Positions 16,918 through 25,085 of a stretch of 64,000 bases of DNA are shown one piece after another. Position 1 is the first letter of the stretch; every line of letters begins with the position of its first letter. The position numbers and the translations under genes are program-made. A model generated the notes under the pieces. The model did not search any database. It saw only the letters and a list, made by a program, of their open reading frames with translations, and was not told the origin of the DNA. Source of the stretch: Roseivivax sp. THAF197b (GTDB taxonomy: Bacteria > Pseudomonadota > Alphaproteobacteria > Rhodobacterales > Rhodobacteraceae); the NCBI RefSeq assembly GCF_009363255.1, contig NZ_CP045318.1, positions 2,097,501 through 2,161,500 of the forward strand, written 5' to 3'.

Positions 16918-17855
16918 GCGTGATCCTCGATATCCTGCTGTCCGTCGGCATGTGGGAGGCGGTGCTGCGCATCGCGACGCCGCTCATTTTCGGCACGCTG
17001 GGCGCGCTCTTGTGCGAACGGGTGGGCGTTCTGAACCTTGGCATCGAGGGGGTGATGGCCTTCGGCGCGATGATCGGCTGGCTGACCGTCTATTCGGGCG
17101 GCGACCTTTGGGCCGGGATGGCGGCGGCCGCCCTGGGCGGTGCGGTCTTCGGGCTCTTGCACGGACTTCTGACCGTGTCGCTGGGTCTGAGCCAGCATGT
17201 GACCGGCCTCGGCATCACGCTCTTTGCGTCGAGCTTTGCCTATTACATCTTCCGCCTCGCCGTGCCGACCGCCAGCTCTCCGCCCACGATCGAGCCCTTT
17301 CGCCCGCTGCCCGTGCCTGTCCTGTCCGACCTGCCGGTGCTCGGGCCCATCCTGTTCAACCAGACAGCGCCCACCTACCTCGCGCTCATCCTCGTCGCGT
17401 TTCTGGCCTGGATGCTCTACCGCACGCCGCTTGGCCTTGCGATCCGCATGACGGGTGAGAACCCGCGCGCGGTCGATGCACAGGGCATCGATCCCATCGC
17501 CCTGCGCATCGCAACGATCGCCGCGGGCTCCGCGTTGATGGGCCTGGCCGGGGCGTTCCTGACGCTGGCGGCGTTCAATTCCTTCTTTCCGACCATGGTA
17601 CAGGGGCGCGGCTGGGTCTGCATCGCGCTGGTGGTCTTCGCGCTGTGGCGGCCGGGACGCGCGCTTCTGGGGGCGCTGCTCTTTGCGTTCTTCGATGCGT
17701 TTCAGCTGCGCCTGCAGACGGCGGTCGACGACATTCCCTATCAGCTGTTCCTGATGATGCCGTACCTCTTGTCGATCCTCGCACTGATCGTGATGGCGCG
17801 GCGCGCCAAGGTCCCGCAGGCGTTGATGCAGCCCTACCGACGCGGCGAGCGCTGA
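16914..17855 (+). CDS. ABC transporter permease, nucleoside type, subunit 2
   Basis: A 313-residue inner-membrane permease starting at the ATG at 16914, which overlaps the upstream stop (ATGA). It has the partner-subunit marks of the BMP/nucleoside importer: TPLIFGTLGALLCERVGVLNLGIEGVMAFGAM near the N-terminus, LSQHVTGLGITLFASSFAYYIF, the loop TPLGLAIRMTGENPRAVDAQGID, and GSALMGLAGAFLTLAAFNSFFPTMVQGRGWVCIALVVFALW. It completes an importer of one binding protein, one double ATPase and two permeases. The operon ends here; the next gene runs in the opposite direction 45 bases away. Confidence 0.93.
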   Translation: MSVILDILLSVGMWEAVLRIATPLIFGTLGALLCERVGVLNLGIEGVMAFGAMIGWLTVYSGGDLWAGMAAAALGGAVFGLLHGLLTVSLGLSQHVTGLGITLFASSFAYYIFRLAVPTASSPPTIEPFRPLPVPVLSDLPVLGPILFNQTAPTYLALILVAFLAWMLYRTPLGLAIRMTGENPRAVDAQGIDPIALRIATIAAGSALMGLAGAFLTLAAFNSFFPTMVQGRGWVCIALVVFALWRPGRALLGALLFAFFDAFQLRLQTAVDDIPYQLFLMMPYLLSILALIVMARRAKVPQALMQPYRRGER

Positions 17856-17900
17856 GGGCGCTTTCCAATAGTGCGATCGGCAGAGACTGGCGATTGTGCG

Positions 17901-18557
17901 CTATTCGGCGGCGAGCCGCATGCTGGCCATCAGCGCGTGGAACTTCTCGCCCTGCACGGAGACATGCGCCCGCAGAAGTCGCGCGGCCTCATCCCCGTCG
18001 CCTGCGGCCAGCGCGGCCACGATCCGCTCATGCTCATCCATTGATTGCTTGAGACGCCCGCGAAAGCGCAGCTGCATCCGCCGGTAGGGGCGCAACCGGC
18101 GCTGCATCCGCAGGCATTCCGCCTCCACGAAGGCATTGCCCGATTGGCTGTAGATCGCGGCATGGAACGTCTCGTTCTCGGAATAGTAGAGATCGCTGTC
18201 GCCTGCCGCGACCGCATCGTTGCAACGGGCGTTGATCCGCGCCAGCGTCTCGAGGGCGGCATCGGAGATGCGCAGGGCCGCGAGGCGCCCGGCCGTGCCC
18301 TCCATCTCGCCCATGAATTCGAACATCTGCACAAGCTCCACCGCATCGGGCTGGCGCACAAAGGCGCCCCGGCGCGGACGATGCTCCACAAGGCCCGAAT
18401 TGGTCAGGCGCTGCAACGCCTCGCGGATGGGCGTGCGCGAGACCGAGAACCGCTCCGCCAGACGCGTCTCGTCGAGGCGGGCGCCCTGTTCGATGGCCCC
18501 TTCCAGGATCAGCGTTTCAAGCTGGTCGGCCACGTCATCTGAAAGGTTCCTGTCCAT
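17901..18557 (-). CDS. GntR/FCD-family transcriptional regulator, probable malonate regulator (MatR-like)
   Basis: A 218-residue leftward regulator. Residues 1-70 are a GntR winged helix (DQLETLILEGAIEQGARLDETRLAERFSVSRTPIREALQRL, then GLVEHRPRRGAFV). Residues 75-215 are an all-helical FCD ligand domain with the usual Asp/His metal positions (ENETFHAAIY, DEHERIVAAL, LLRAHV). It is divergent from the TRAP/malonyl-CoA operon, and an inverted repeat lies in the shared 128-base promoter region. In Rhizobium the malonate operon is controlled by a GntR protein, MatR, so it most likely represses or activates this operon in response to malonate. The ligand is inference from position. Confidence 0.85.
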   Translation of the reverse strand: MDRNLSDDVADQLETLILEGAIEQGARLDETRLAERFSVSRTPIREALQRLTNSGLVEHRPRRGAFVRQPDAVELVQMFEFMGEMEGTAGRLAALRISDAALETLARINARCNDAVAAGDSDLYYSENETFHAAIYSQSGNAFVEAECLRMQRRLRPYRRMQLRFRGRLKQSMDEHERIVAALAAGDGDEAARLLRAHVSVQGEKFHALMASMRLAAE

Positions 18558-18600
18558 TAGCGGAGCCTAGCGCGAGGCAATTGCGTGCGCAAGACTGACG

Positions 18601-18616
18601 TTCTTGCATACAAGAA
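18601..18616. promoter_or_regulatory. operator-like inverted repeat in the gntR/dctP divergent region
   Basis: TTCTTGCATACAAGAA: arms TTCTTG and CAAGAA are perfect complements around a 4-base centre. It lies 44 bases upstream of the regulator start and 70 bases upstream of the TRAP binding-protein start. FCD-type GntR proteins bind short sites of this kind, and from memory the Rhizobium MatR site has a similar TCTTG...CAAGA core. A TTGACA at 18619-18624, three bases on, could be a -35 element for the rightward operon; I see only a weak -10. Binding would then cover the promoter. Confidence 0.65.
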
Positions 18617-18685
18617 TGTTGACAAGCCATGCAATCGGGACACATGGTGCCCCAGCGTCAACAGGGCATTCCAAGGGAGGGATTT

Positions 18686-19666
18686 ATGAAAACAACCATC
18701 GCAACCGCATTGGTCGCGCTGATGGCGGGTTCGCTGTCGGCCAACGCAACCGATCTGCGCCTGTCGCATCAATGGTCCGAAACGGATGTGCGCCACCAGG
18801 TCGCCAAGATCGTGGCCGACGAAGTCGCCGCCGCCGATGTCGACCTCGAGATCCGCATTTTCCCCACGCAGTCGCTGTTCAAGGCGCGCGAGCAATATAC
18901 GCCCCTGTCGCGCGGTCAGCTCGACATGACGGTTCTGCCCCTGTCCTATGCGGGCGGCCAGCAGCCCGCCTACAACCTCACGCTGATGCCGGGCCTCGTG
19001 AAGAACCACGACCATGCCGCGCGTCTCAACGAAAGCCCCTTCATGGAGGCGATCGAGGAGAAGATGGCCGAGGATGACGTGATGGTCCTCGTCCATGGCT
19101 ATCTCGCGGGCGGTTTCGCGGGCAAGGATGGCTGCATCACCGCGCCCGAGGATATCGACGGTCTGCAGACCCGCGCGGCGGGCAAGGCCTTCGAGCAGAT
19201 GCTGGCGGGTGCCGGCGCCTCCATCGCCTCAATGGCGTCGTCCGAGATCTACAACGCGATGCAGACCGGCGTTCTCGATGCGGCGAACACCTCGTCCTCG
19301 TCCTTCGTGAGCTACCGCATCTACGAGCAGGTCGCCTGCTACACGCCCGCGGGCGATTACGCGCTGTGGTTCATGTATCAGCCGCTTCTCATCAACAAGT
19401 CGACCTTCGACGGGCTGACCGAAGAGCAGCAGCAGGCGCTGATGGATGGCGCGGCCAAGGCCGAAGCCTTCTACCTCGAAGAGGCCAAGAAGCAGGACGG
19501 CGAAAGCGCCGAGATCTTCGCGGAAGCGGGCGTCGAGATCGCCGCGATGACCGAGGAAGAGTTCAACGCCTGGCGCGCGCTGGCGCAGGAAACCTCCTAC
19601 AAGGCCTTCGTCGACGAGACGCCGGGCGGCCAGGAGCTTCTGGACATGGCGCTGTCGGTCGAGTGA
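18686..19666 (+). CDS. dctP: TRAP transporter substrate-binding protein (DctP), probable malonate uptake
   Basis: A 326-residue periplasmic protein. The ATG at 18686 follows GGGAGGG, and residues 1-21 are a Sec signal ending SANA. The mature protein has DctP features: LRLSHQWSETDVRHQVAKIVADEV, FPTQSLFKAREQYTPLSRGQLDMTVLPLSYAGG, then TRAAGKAFEQMLAGAGASIASMASSEIYNAMQTGVLDAAN, the region that carries the carboxylate-binding Arg (here in LQTRAAG). TRAP systems import carboxylates using the sodium gradient. With malonyl-CoA synthetase and decarboxylase in the same operon, malonate is the likely ligand, as for the MatPQM system of Sinorhizobium. Confidence 0.9.
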   Translation: MKTTIATALVALMAGSLSANATDLRLSHQWSETDVRHQVAKIVADEVAAADVDLEIRIFPTQSLFKAREQYTPLSRGQLDMTVLPLSYAGGQQPAYNLTLMPGLVKNHDHAARLNESPFMEAIEEKMAEDDVMVLVHGYLAGGFAGKDGCITAPEDIDGLQTRAAGKAFEQMLAGAGASIASMASSEIYNAMQTGVLDAANTSSSSFVSYRIYEQVACYTPAGDYALWFMYQPLLINKSTFDGLTEEQQQALMDGAAKAEAFYLEEAKKQDGESAEIFAEAGVEIAAMTEEEFNAWRALAQETSYKAFVDETPGGQELLDMALSVE

Positions 19667-19770
19667 TCCGACATCATGGCCGGGTCTGACCCGGCCCGAT
19701 GCCGGGGGCCCTGCGCCCCCGGCCCATAGCTATAAAGCAAGACAAAAAACAAACGGGAGGGGTCACCACC

Positions 19771-20322
19771 ATGGCGGGCGGATCTGTTACCTATGCGAAG
19801 GCGCAGACGGGCGGGAACCCGTTCCTGCGGGCCGTCGCTGCGCTGTCCACATTGGCGGGCTGGACGTCGGCGGCGATGATCGTCGCGGCGGTCGCCATCA
19901 CCTGTCAGATGATCTTCATTCGCTTCGTGCTGAACGGCTCGACCGTGTGGCAGACCGAGGCGGTGATCTACCTGATGATCGCGGCCACCCTGATCGGCCT
20001 GCCTTACGTGCAGCGGCTGCGCGGACATGTGAACGTGGATCTGATTCCCATCGCCCTGCCCAAGGGCGCGCGCAAGGGCATGGCCATCCTGATGCTGTCC
20101 GTGTCGATCATCATCATTGCGGTGATGCTGTGGTACGGGTTCGAATGGTGGCACATCGCGTGGGAGCGCGGCTGGCGGTCGGACACGGTCTGGGGTGTCC
20201 TGCTTTGGAAGCCCTATATCGCCCTGCCCATCGGGCTTGCGCTGTTCCTCTTGCAACTCATTGCTGACCTCTACGCCCTGCTCATCGGCGTCGACAAGCC
20301 CTTCGGACTGGAGGACGAATAA
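19771..20322 (+). CDS. dctQ: TRAP transporter small permease (DctQ)
   Basis: A 183-residue membrane protein with four predicted helices. I start it at the ATG at 19771, which has GGGAGGGG 8 bases upstream; the frame to its left is non-coding. Typical DctQ features are the N-terminal helix with AAVAITCQMIFIRFVLNGSTVWQTEAVIYLMIAATLIGLPYVQRLRGHVNVDL split over two helices, and the late WKPYIALPIGLALFLLQ helix. It forms the membrane complex with DctM, whose ATG overlaps its stop codon (TAATG). Confidence 0.9.
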   Translation: MAGGSVTYAKAQTGGNPFLRAVAALSTLAGWTSAAMIVAAVAITCQMIFIRFVLNGSTVWQTEAVIYLMIAATLIGLPYVQRLRGHVNVDLIPIALPKGARKGMAILMLSVSIIIIAVMLWYGFEWWHIAWERGWRSDTVWGVLLWKPYIALPIGLALFLLQLIADLYALLIGVDKPFGLEDE

Positions 20323-21638
20323 TGGATCCGCTGCTTCTGGGCGCAATCGTCGCCATTGCCACCATCGTCGTTCTGTTCTCGGGCGTCTCTGTCGCGGTCG
20401 GGTTGCTGATCGTCTCGGCGGGCTTCCTGATCATCTTCGACGGCGTGCGCTCGCTTGAGCTGATGCCGGAGATCCTGTTCGGCAAGCTCAACAATTTCGC
20501 ACTCCTTTCGATCCCGATGTTCATCATCATGGGCGCGTCCATCGCCTCAACAAGGGCGGGCGCGGACCTCTATGAGGCGCTGGAGCGTTGGCTCACCCGC
20601 GTCCCCGGCGGGCTCGTCGTCTCCAACCTCGGGGCCTGTGCGCTCTTCTCGGCGATGTCGGGCTCATCGCCCGCCACCTGTGCGGCCATCGGCAAGATGG
20701 GCATCCCCGAAATGCGCCGCCGCGGCTATCCCGACGAAGTGGCCTCCGGCTCCATCGCGGCGGGCGGCACGCTGGGCATCCTGATCCCGCCCTCCGTCAC
20801 CATGATCGTTTACGGCATCGCGACCGAGACCTCGATCGGGCGACTTTTCCTGGCGGGCGTCATCCCCGGCGCGATGCTGGTCGGGCTCTTCATGGCCTGG
20901 TCGCTCTATTCCACATGGCGCTCGGGCAATGCGCAGGTTCTGACCGCGGGCAGCTATACTTGGCGCCAGAAGGTCGAGATCCTGCCGCGCGTGCTGCCCT
21001 TCCTCGCCATCATCCTGGGCGTGCTCTACGCCATGTATGGCGGCATCGCGACACCGTCCGAGACGGCGGCCGTGGGCGCGCTTCTCTGCCTGCTGATCGC
21101 GATGGTGATCTACAAGCTCTGGAACCCCAAGGATTTGTGGGTGGTGCTGCGCGACTCGACCCGCGAGTCGGTGATGATCCTGTTCATCATCGCGGCGGCC
21201 GGCGTGTTCTCCTACATGCTGTCCTCGCTCTTCATCACGCAATCCATCGCGCAATGGATCGGTACGCTTGAGGTGAACCGCTGGGTGCTGATGGGCGCCG
21301 TGAATGTCTTCCTGCTGATCGCGGGCTTCTTCCTGCCGCCCGTGGCCGTGATCCTGATGGCCGCACCGATCCTCTTGCCGATCATCACCACGGCGGGCTT
21401 CGATCCGATCTGGTTCGCGGTGGTGCTGACGATCAACATGGAGATCGGCCTCATTTCGCCGCCGGTGGGCCTGAACCTGTATGTCATCAACGGGATCGCG
21501 CCGGATATATCGTTGAAGACGATCCTGCGCGGCTCCCTGCCCTACGTGGCCTGCATGATCGTGGCGATCATCCTGCTGTGCATCTTCCCGGGTCTTGCCA
21601 CATGGCTGCCCGATGCGGTCATGGGCGCCGGGATATGA
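20322..21638 (+). CDS. dctM: TRAP transporter large permease (DctM)
   Basis: A 438-residue multi-spanning membrane protein, a normal DctM length. Family marks are GVSVAVGLLIVSAGFLII, IPMFIIMGASIA, SNLGACALFSAMSGSSPATCAAIGKMGIPEM (the substrate/sodium hairpin), SGSIAAGGTLGILIPPS, YGGIATPSETAAVGAL and INMEIGLISPPVGLNLYVING. The last block corresponds to the second hairpin. It is the transport channel of the three-part TRAP system. Its stop overlaps the start of the decarboxylase gene, tying transport to malonate breakdown. Confidence 0.94.
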   Translation: MDPLLLGAIVAIATIVVLFSGVSVAVGLLIVSAGFLIIFDGVRSLELMPEILFGKLNNFALLSIPMFIIMGASIASTRAGADLYEALERWLTRVPGGLVVSNLGACALFSAMSGSSPATCAAIGKMGIPEMRRRGYPDEVASGSIAAGGTLGILIPPSVTMIVYGIATETSIGRLFLAGVIPGAMLVGLFMAWSLYSTWRSGNAQVLTAGSYTWRQKVEILPRVLPFLAIILGVLYAMYGGIATPSETAAVGALLCLLIAMVIYKLWNPKDLWVVLRDSTRESVMILFIIAAAGVFSYMLSSLFITQSIAQWIGTLEVNRWVLMGAVNVFLLIAGFFLPPVAVILMAAPILLPIITTAGFDPIWFAVVLTINMEIGLISPPVGLNLYVINGIAPDISLKTILRGSLPYVACMIVAIILLCIFPGLATWLPDAVMGAGI

Positions 21639-22879
21639 GCCTGCTTGCCGATCTTCTGACCACCGCCTTCGAGCGGAACAGGTCGCGGCGCGGCGGCCCC
21701 GGGGCGGATGCGCCGATGGAAAAGCTGACCGGCGCCCTGATCGGGGCGTCGGACGAGGTGTCGGTGCTGACGACAGCGGGCGATATCCTCGATCGCTACG
21801 CAGCACTCGACGATGCGGGACGGCTGGGTTTCTTCCGGCATCTGGCGGACGATCTGAACATCGAGCCTGCGCGCCTGCGCAAGGCGCTCGATGCCTATGA
21901 GGCGCAGCCCGCGCGGGACAGTTACCGCGCCTATATGGAGGCCTCCGAGCCGCCCCGGCAGGAACTCATTCGACGGCTGAACATGGTGCCCGGCGCCACG
22001 ACGACGCTGGTGCGGATGCGTGCGGACCTTCTGCGGCTCGGGCGCGACGAAGATGCGCTGATGGCGCTCGATCTCGATTTCCGGCACCTCTTCGCGAGCT
22101 GGTTCAATCGCGGCTTTCTGGTGCTGAAACCGATCTCCTGGGAAAGCCCCGCGCATATCCTGCAGAAGATCATCGAATACGAGGCCGTGCATGCCATCGG
22201 CTCCTGGAGCGAGCTGCGCCGCAGGCTGGAGCCCGAGGACCGGCGCTGTTTCGCCTTCTTCCACCCGGCCATGCCCGATGAGCCGCTGATCTTCGTCGAG
22301 ATTGCGCTGACCAAGGGCATTCCGGGATCGGTGCAGGCGCTTCTCGATAGCGGTGCCGACCCGCTCGACCCGACCAGCGCGGATACGGCGGTCTTCTACT
22401 CGATCTCGAATTGTCAGGCGGGGCTCGCGAGCATCTCCTTCGGCAATTCGCTGATCAAGCAGGTTGCCGCGGATCTCGCGCGGGACCTGCCCGGCCTCAG
22501 GACCTTCGTCACGCTCTCGCCCATTCCGGGGCTCATGCGCTGGCTGGCAGCAGAAGGGCTGACGCCCGACACCACCGATCCCGAGGCCATGCGCCGTCTT
22601 GCCGCGCGGTACCTTCTGGAGGCCAAGCGCCCCAACAAGATGCCGGTCGATCCGGTCGCGCGCTTCCATCTCGGCAACGGCGCGATCCTGCATCAGGTCC
22701 ATGGCGGTGCCGACACGTCCGAAAACGGGATGGCGCAATCGGGCGGCGCGATGGTGAATTACCTCTACGACCTGTCGAAGTTCAGCCAGAACCACGAACG
22801 CTTTGCCTCGGCCGGAGATATCGCCGCATCGAGCGCCGTTCGATCCCTCGCCGCGCAGGCGGCCAAAACCAACGCGTAA
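21635..22879 (+). CDS. matA: malonyl-CoA decarboxylase
   Basis: A 414-residue enzyme starting at the ATG at 21635 (ATGA overlap with dctM). The N-terminal third is helical. The C-terminal GNAT-like catalytic domain carries FLVLKPISWESPAHILQKIIEYEAVHAI (the Ser/Thr and Glu region), RRCFAFFHPAMPDEPLIFVEIAL, STSADTAVFYSISNCQAGL-like (here DPTSADTAVFYSISNCQAGL) and FGNSLIKQV, ending with DPVARFHLGNGAILHQVHGGADTS. The His of FHLGNG and the Ser of the YSISNCQ block match the known catalytic pair. It converts malonyl-CoA to acetyl-CoA and CO2, the second step after MatB. Confidence 0.95.
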   Translation: MSLLADLLTTAFERNRSRRGGPGADAPMEKLTGALIGASDEVSVLTTAGDILDRYAALDDAGRLGFFRHLADDLNIEPARLRKALDAYEAQPARDSYRAYMEASEPPRQELIRRLNMVPGATTTLVRMRADLLRLGRDEDALMALDLDFRHLFASWFNRGFLVLKPISWESPAHILQKIIEYEAVHAIGSWSELRRRLEPEDRRCFAFFHPAMPDEPLIFVEIALTKGIPGSVQALLDSGADPLDPTSADTAVFYSISNCQAGLASISFGNSLIKQVAADLARDLPGLRTFVTLSPIPGLMRWLAAEGLTPDTTDPEAMRRLAARYLLEAKRPNKMPVDPVARFHLGNGAILHQVHGGADTSENGMAQSGGAMVNYLYDLSKFSQNHERFASAGDIAASSAVRSLAAQAAKTNA

Positions 22880-22902
22880 AGCAATCACAAGGGGACCGGG
22901 AC

Positions 22903-24414
22903 ATGCCGAACCCACTCTATGACACACTCTTCGGGCGCCATGCAGGCAAGGACGCCACGTTTCTGCATTTTGCCGATGGCGGCACGCTCAGCTATGCCGA
23001 TTTCCTCGCGCAGTCCGCACGGATCGCGGGGGCGCTCAAGACGTCGGGGCTAAAGCCGGGCGACAGGCTGGCCGCCCAGATCGAGAAATCCGCGGAGGCA
23101 CTGGCGCTCTATGCCGCTTGCGCGCAGGCGGGCATCGTCTTCCTGCCGCTCAACACTGCCTATACGCAGGACGATCTGGCCTATTTCGTGGAAGACAGCG
23201 GTGCCGCGATGCTGGTCTGCGATGGCCGCAAGGAGGCAGAGCTTGCACCGCTCGCCGAGCGGCTGGGCGCGCATCTGATGACGCTGAACGCCGACGGCTC
23301 GGGCAGCCTGATGGAGGCCGCGACTGGGCAACCCGACAGCTTCGAAACCGCGGAGCGGACAGAAGATGACCTCGCTGCCTTCCTCTATACCTCTGGCACG
23401 ACGGGCCGGTCGAAGGGCGCGATGCTGACGCAAGCCAACCTTCTGTCGAACGCCGCAACGCTTGCAAAGCTGTGGCGCTTTACCGAGGAGGATGTGCTGC
23501 TGCATGCCCTGCCCATCTTCCACACGCACGGCCTATTCGTGGCCACGAACGTGACGCTGACCGCGGGCAGCGCGATGATCTTCCTGCCGAAATTCGACCT
23601 CGACGCGATGATCGAACTGATGCCCAAGGCCACCACGATGATGGGCGTGCCGACCTTCTATACCCGCCTTCTGGACGATGCGCGCTTCACCGGCGATCTG
23701 ACGGGCGACATGCGGCTTTTCGTGTCGGGCAGCGCGCCGCTTCTGGCCGAGACGCACAAAAGCTTCGAGGCCCGCACCGGGCATCGCATCCTCGAACGCT
23801 ACGGCATGACCGAGACCAACATGAACACCTCGAACCCCTATGACGGGGAACGCCGCGCGGGCACGGTGGGCTTCCCCCTGCCCGGTGTGGAGCTGCGCAT
23901 CACCAACCCCGAGACGGGCGAGGAACTGCCGCAGGGTGAAACGGGTCAGATCGAGGTGCGTGGCCCCAATGTCTTCAAGGGCTATTGGCGCATGCCCGAG
24001 AAGACCGCCGCCGAGCTGCGCGAAAACGGCTTCTTCCTGACCGGCGATCTGGGCCGGATCGACGAAGACGGCTACGTGCAGATCGTCGGGCGCTCCAAGG
24101 ACCTGATCATTTCGGGCGGCTACAACATCTACCCAAAGGAGATCGAGATCGTGCTCGACGACATGCCGGGCGTGCGCGAAAGCGCGGTGATCGGCGTGCC
24201 GCATGCGGATTTCGGCGAGACGGTGGTGGCGGTCGTGGTACCCGAGGCGGGCGCGGAGCTGGACCTCGCGGCGCTGCAAGAGAAGGCCAATGCGGGCCTT
24301 GCGCGGTTCAAGCATATCCGGCGGCTGTTCACGGCCCAGGAGCTGCCGCGCAACACGATGGGCAAGGTGCAGAAGAACGCCCTGCGCGAGGAATATGGTG
24401 ATCTCTTCGCGTGA
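22903..24414 (+). CDS. matB: malonyl-CoA synthetase
   Basis: A 503-residue AMP-forming ligase starting at 22903. ANL-family motifs are present: P-loop YTSGTTGRSKGAM, LPIFHTHGLF, GVPTFYTRL, SGSAPLLAETH, YGMTETNMNTSNPYDGERRAGTVG and TGDLGRIDEDGY, then GRSKDLIISGGYNIYPKEIE and the late catalytic Lys in NTMGKVQK. The run MTETxMxxSNPYxGxRRxGxVGxPLPGV, with its Arg pair, is typical of the malonate-specific branch. It activates malonate to malonyl-CoA for MatA or for biosynthesis. It is the last gene of the operon; the next gene is convergent 9 bases away. Confidence 0.95.
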   Translation: MPNPLYDTLFGRHAGKDATFLHFADGGTLSYADFLAQSARIAGALKTSGLKPGDRLAAQIEKSAEALALYAACAQAGIVFLPLNTAYTQDDLAYFVEDSGAAMLVCDGRKEAELAPLAERLGAHLMTLNADGSGSLMEAATGQPDSFETAERTEDDLAAFLYTSGTTGRSKGAMLTQANLLSNAATLAKLWRFTEEDVLLHALPIFHTHGLFVATNVTLTAGSAMIFLPKFDLDAMIELMPKATTMMGVPTFYTRLLDDARFTGDLTGDMRLFVSGSAPLLAETHKSFEARTGHRILERYGMTETNMNTSNPYDGERRAGTVGFPLPGVELRITNPETGEELPQGETGQIEVRGPNVFKGYWRMPEKTAAELRENGFFLTGDLGRIDEDGYVQIVGRSKDLIISGGYNIYPKEIEIVLDDMPGVRESAVIGVPHADFGETVVAVVVPEAGAELDLAALQEKANAGLARFKHIRRLFTAQELPRNTMGKVQKNALREEYGDLFA

Positions 24415-24423
24415 CCCGCGCGG

Positions 24424-24936
24424 TCAGACCAGCATCCCGATCTGCAGCGCACAAAGCGTGGCGAGCGACACACCGGTCGCCACCAGCGCCCGGATGAACC
24501 GCGTGCGCTTCAACTCGCGCAGGCGCGAGACCTTGAGGCATTCAAACGCGATCTCGTGCATCCAGTTACTCGCGCGCGCCGCCTTCTCAAGCGCCTCGAC
24601 GCTGGGATAGCGCGCGGTCTCCACGTAAAGCGTGCGGCGCAGTTCGAGATCCGTCGCGCCTGCCACCTGCGGGGCGATCTTGCGGGTTGGAAACAACACG
24701 AGGCCGAACAAGACCAGCGGCAACATGACGATGCCCCAGAAGACGAGCGCGGACCACAGCGCCTCGCTTTCGGCTTTCGGGAACGCGTCCGAGACCCGCG
24801 CCACGATGTTCAGCGTGAAGGTGTAGCCGATGCCCACGATCTGCGCCTTGGTGTCGTAGGCGCGGACGGTCGCCTGCGCCTCGGCGAGCGTCAGTTCGAG
24901 GAAATGCAGGCTCTGGTCGTTGTCAGGATCGGCCAT
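24424..24936 (-). CDS. small membrane protein with PycTM/DUF5706-like layout, unknown
   Basis: A 170-residue leftward protein; the ATG at 24936 follows GGAGGG. Layout: an N-terminal helix with AEAQATVRAYDTKAQIV, a membrane helix (VGIGYTFTLNIVARV), a second one (LWSALVFWGIVMLPLVLFGLVLF), a soluble helical part with ASNWMHEIAFECLKVSRLRELKRTRFIRA, and a final membrane helix. The DxKA motif leading into the first helix, and the late segment where a helix carrying L..K precedes the last span, recall the DUF5706/PycTM family, which includes effectors of the Pycsar anti-phage system. No cyclase gene lies nearby, so a defence role is not supported by context. The family resemblance is by eye only. 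Confidence 0.5.
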   Translation of the reverse strand: MADPDNDQSLHFLELTLAEAQATVRAYDTKAQIVGIGYTFTLNIVARVSDAFPKAESEALWSALVFWGIVMLPLVLFGLVLFPTRKIAPQVAGATDLELRRTLYVETARYPSVEALEKAARASNWMHEIAFECLKVSRLRELKRTRFIRALVATGVSLATLCALQIGMLV

Positions 24937-25028
24937 CGGTCCCTCCGCTGCCCCGCGCAAGCGCGCGCCCTGGCTCTATCGCACCACAGGCCGACGCGTG
25001 AAAGGTCCATGAGCAGCCCCCCGGACAA

Positions 25029-25058
25029 GAAAAATCCCCGGTCGTTGCGCGACCGGGG
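25029..25058 (-). terminator. intrinsic terminator of the leftward cox operon
   Basis: CCCCGGTCG (25036-25044) pairs perfectly with CGACCGGGG (25050-25058) across a 5-base loop. On the leftward strand the stem is followed by ATTTTTC. It lies 28 bases past the coxM stop, the right place to end the coxG-S-L-M transcript. Confidence 0.8.
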
Positions 25059-25085
25059 ACATGTCGAAAAGCGGGACCGGCGCGG

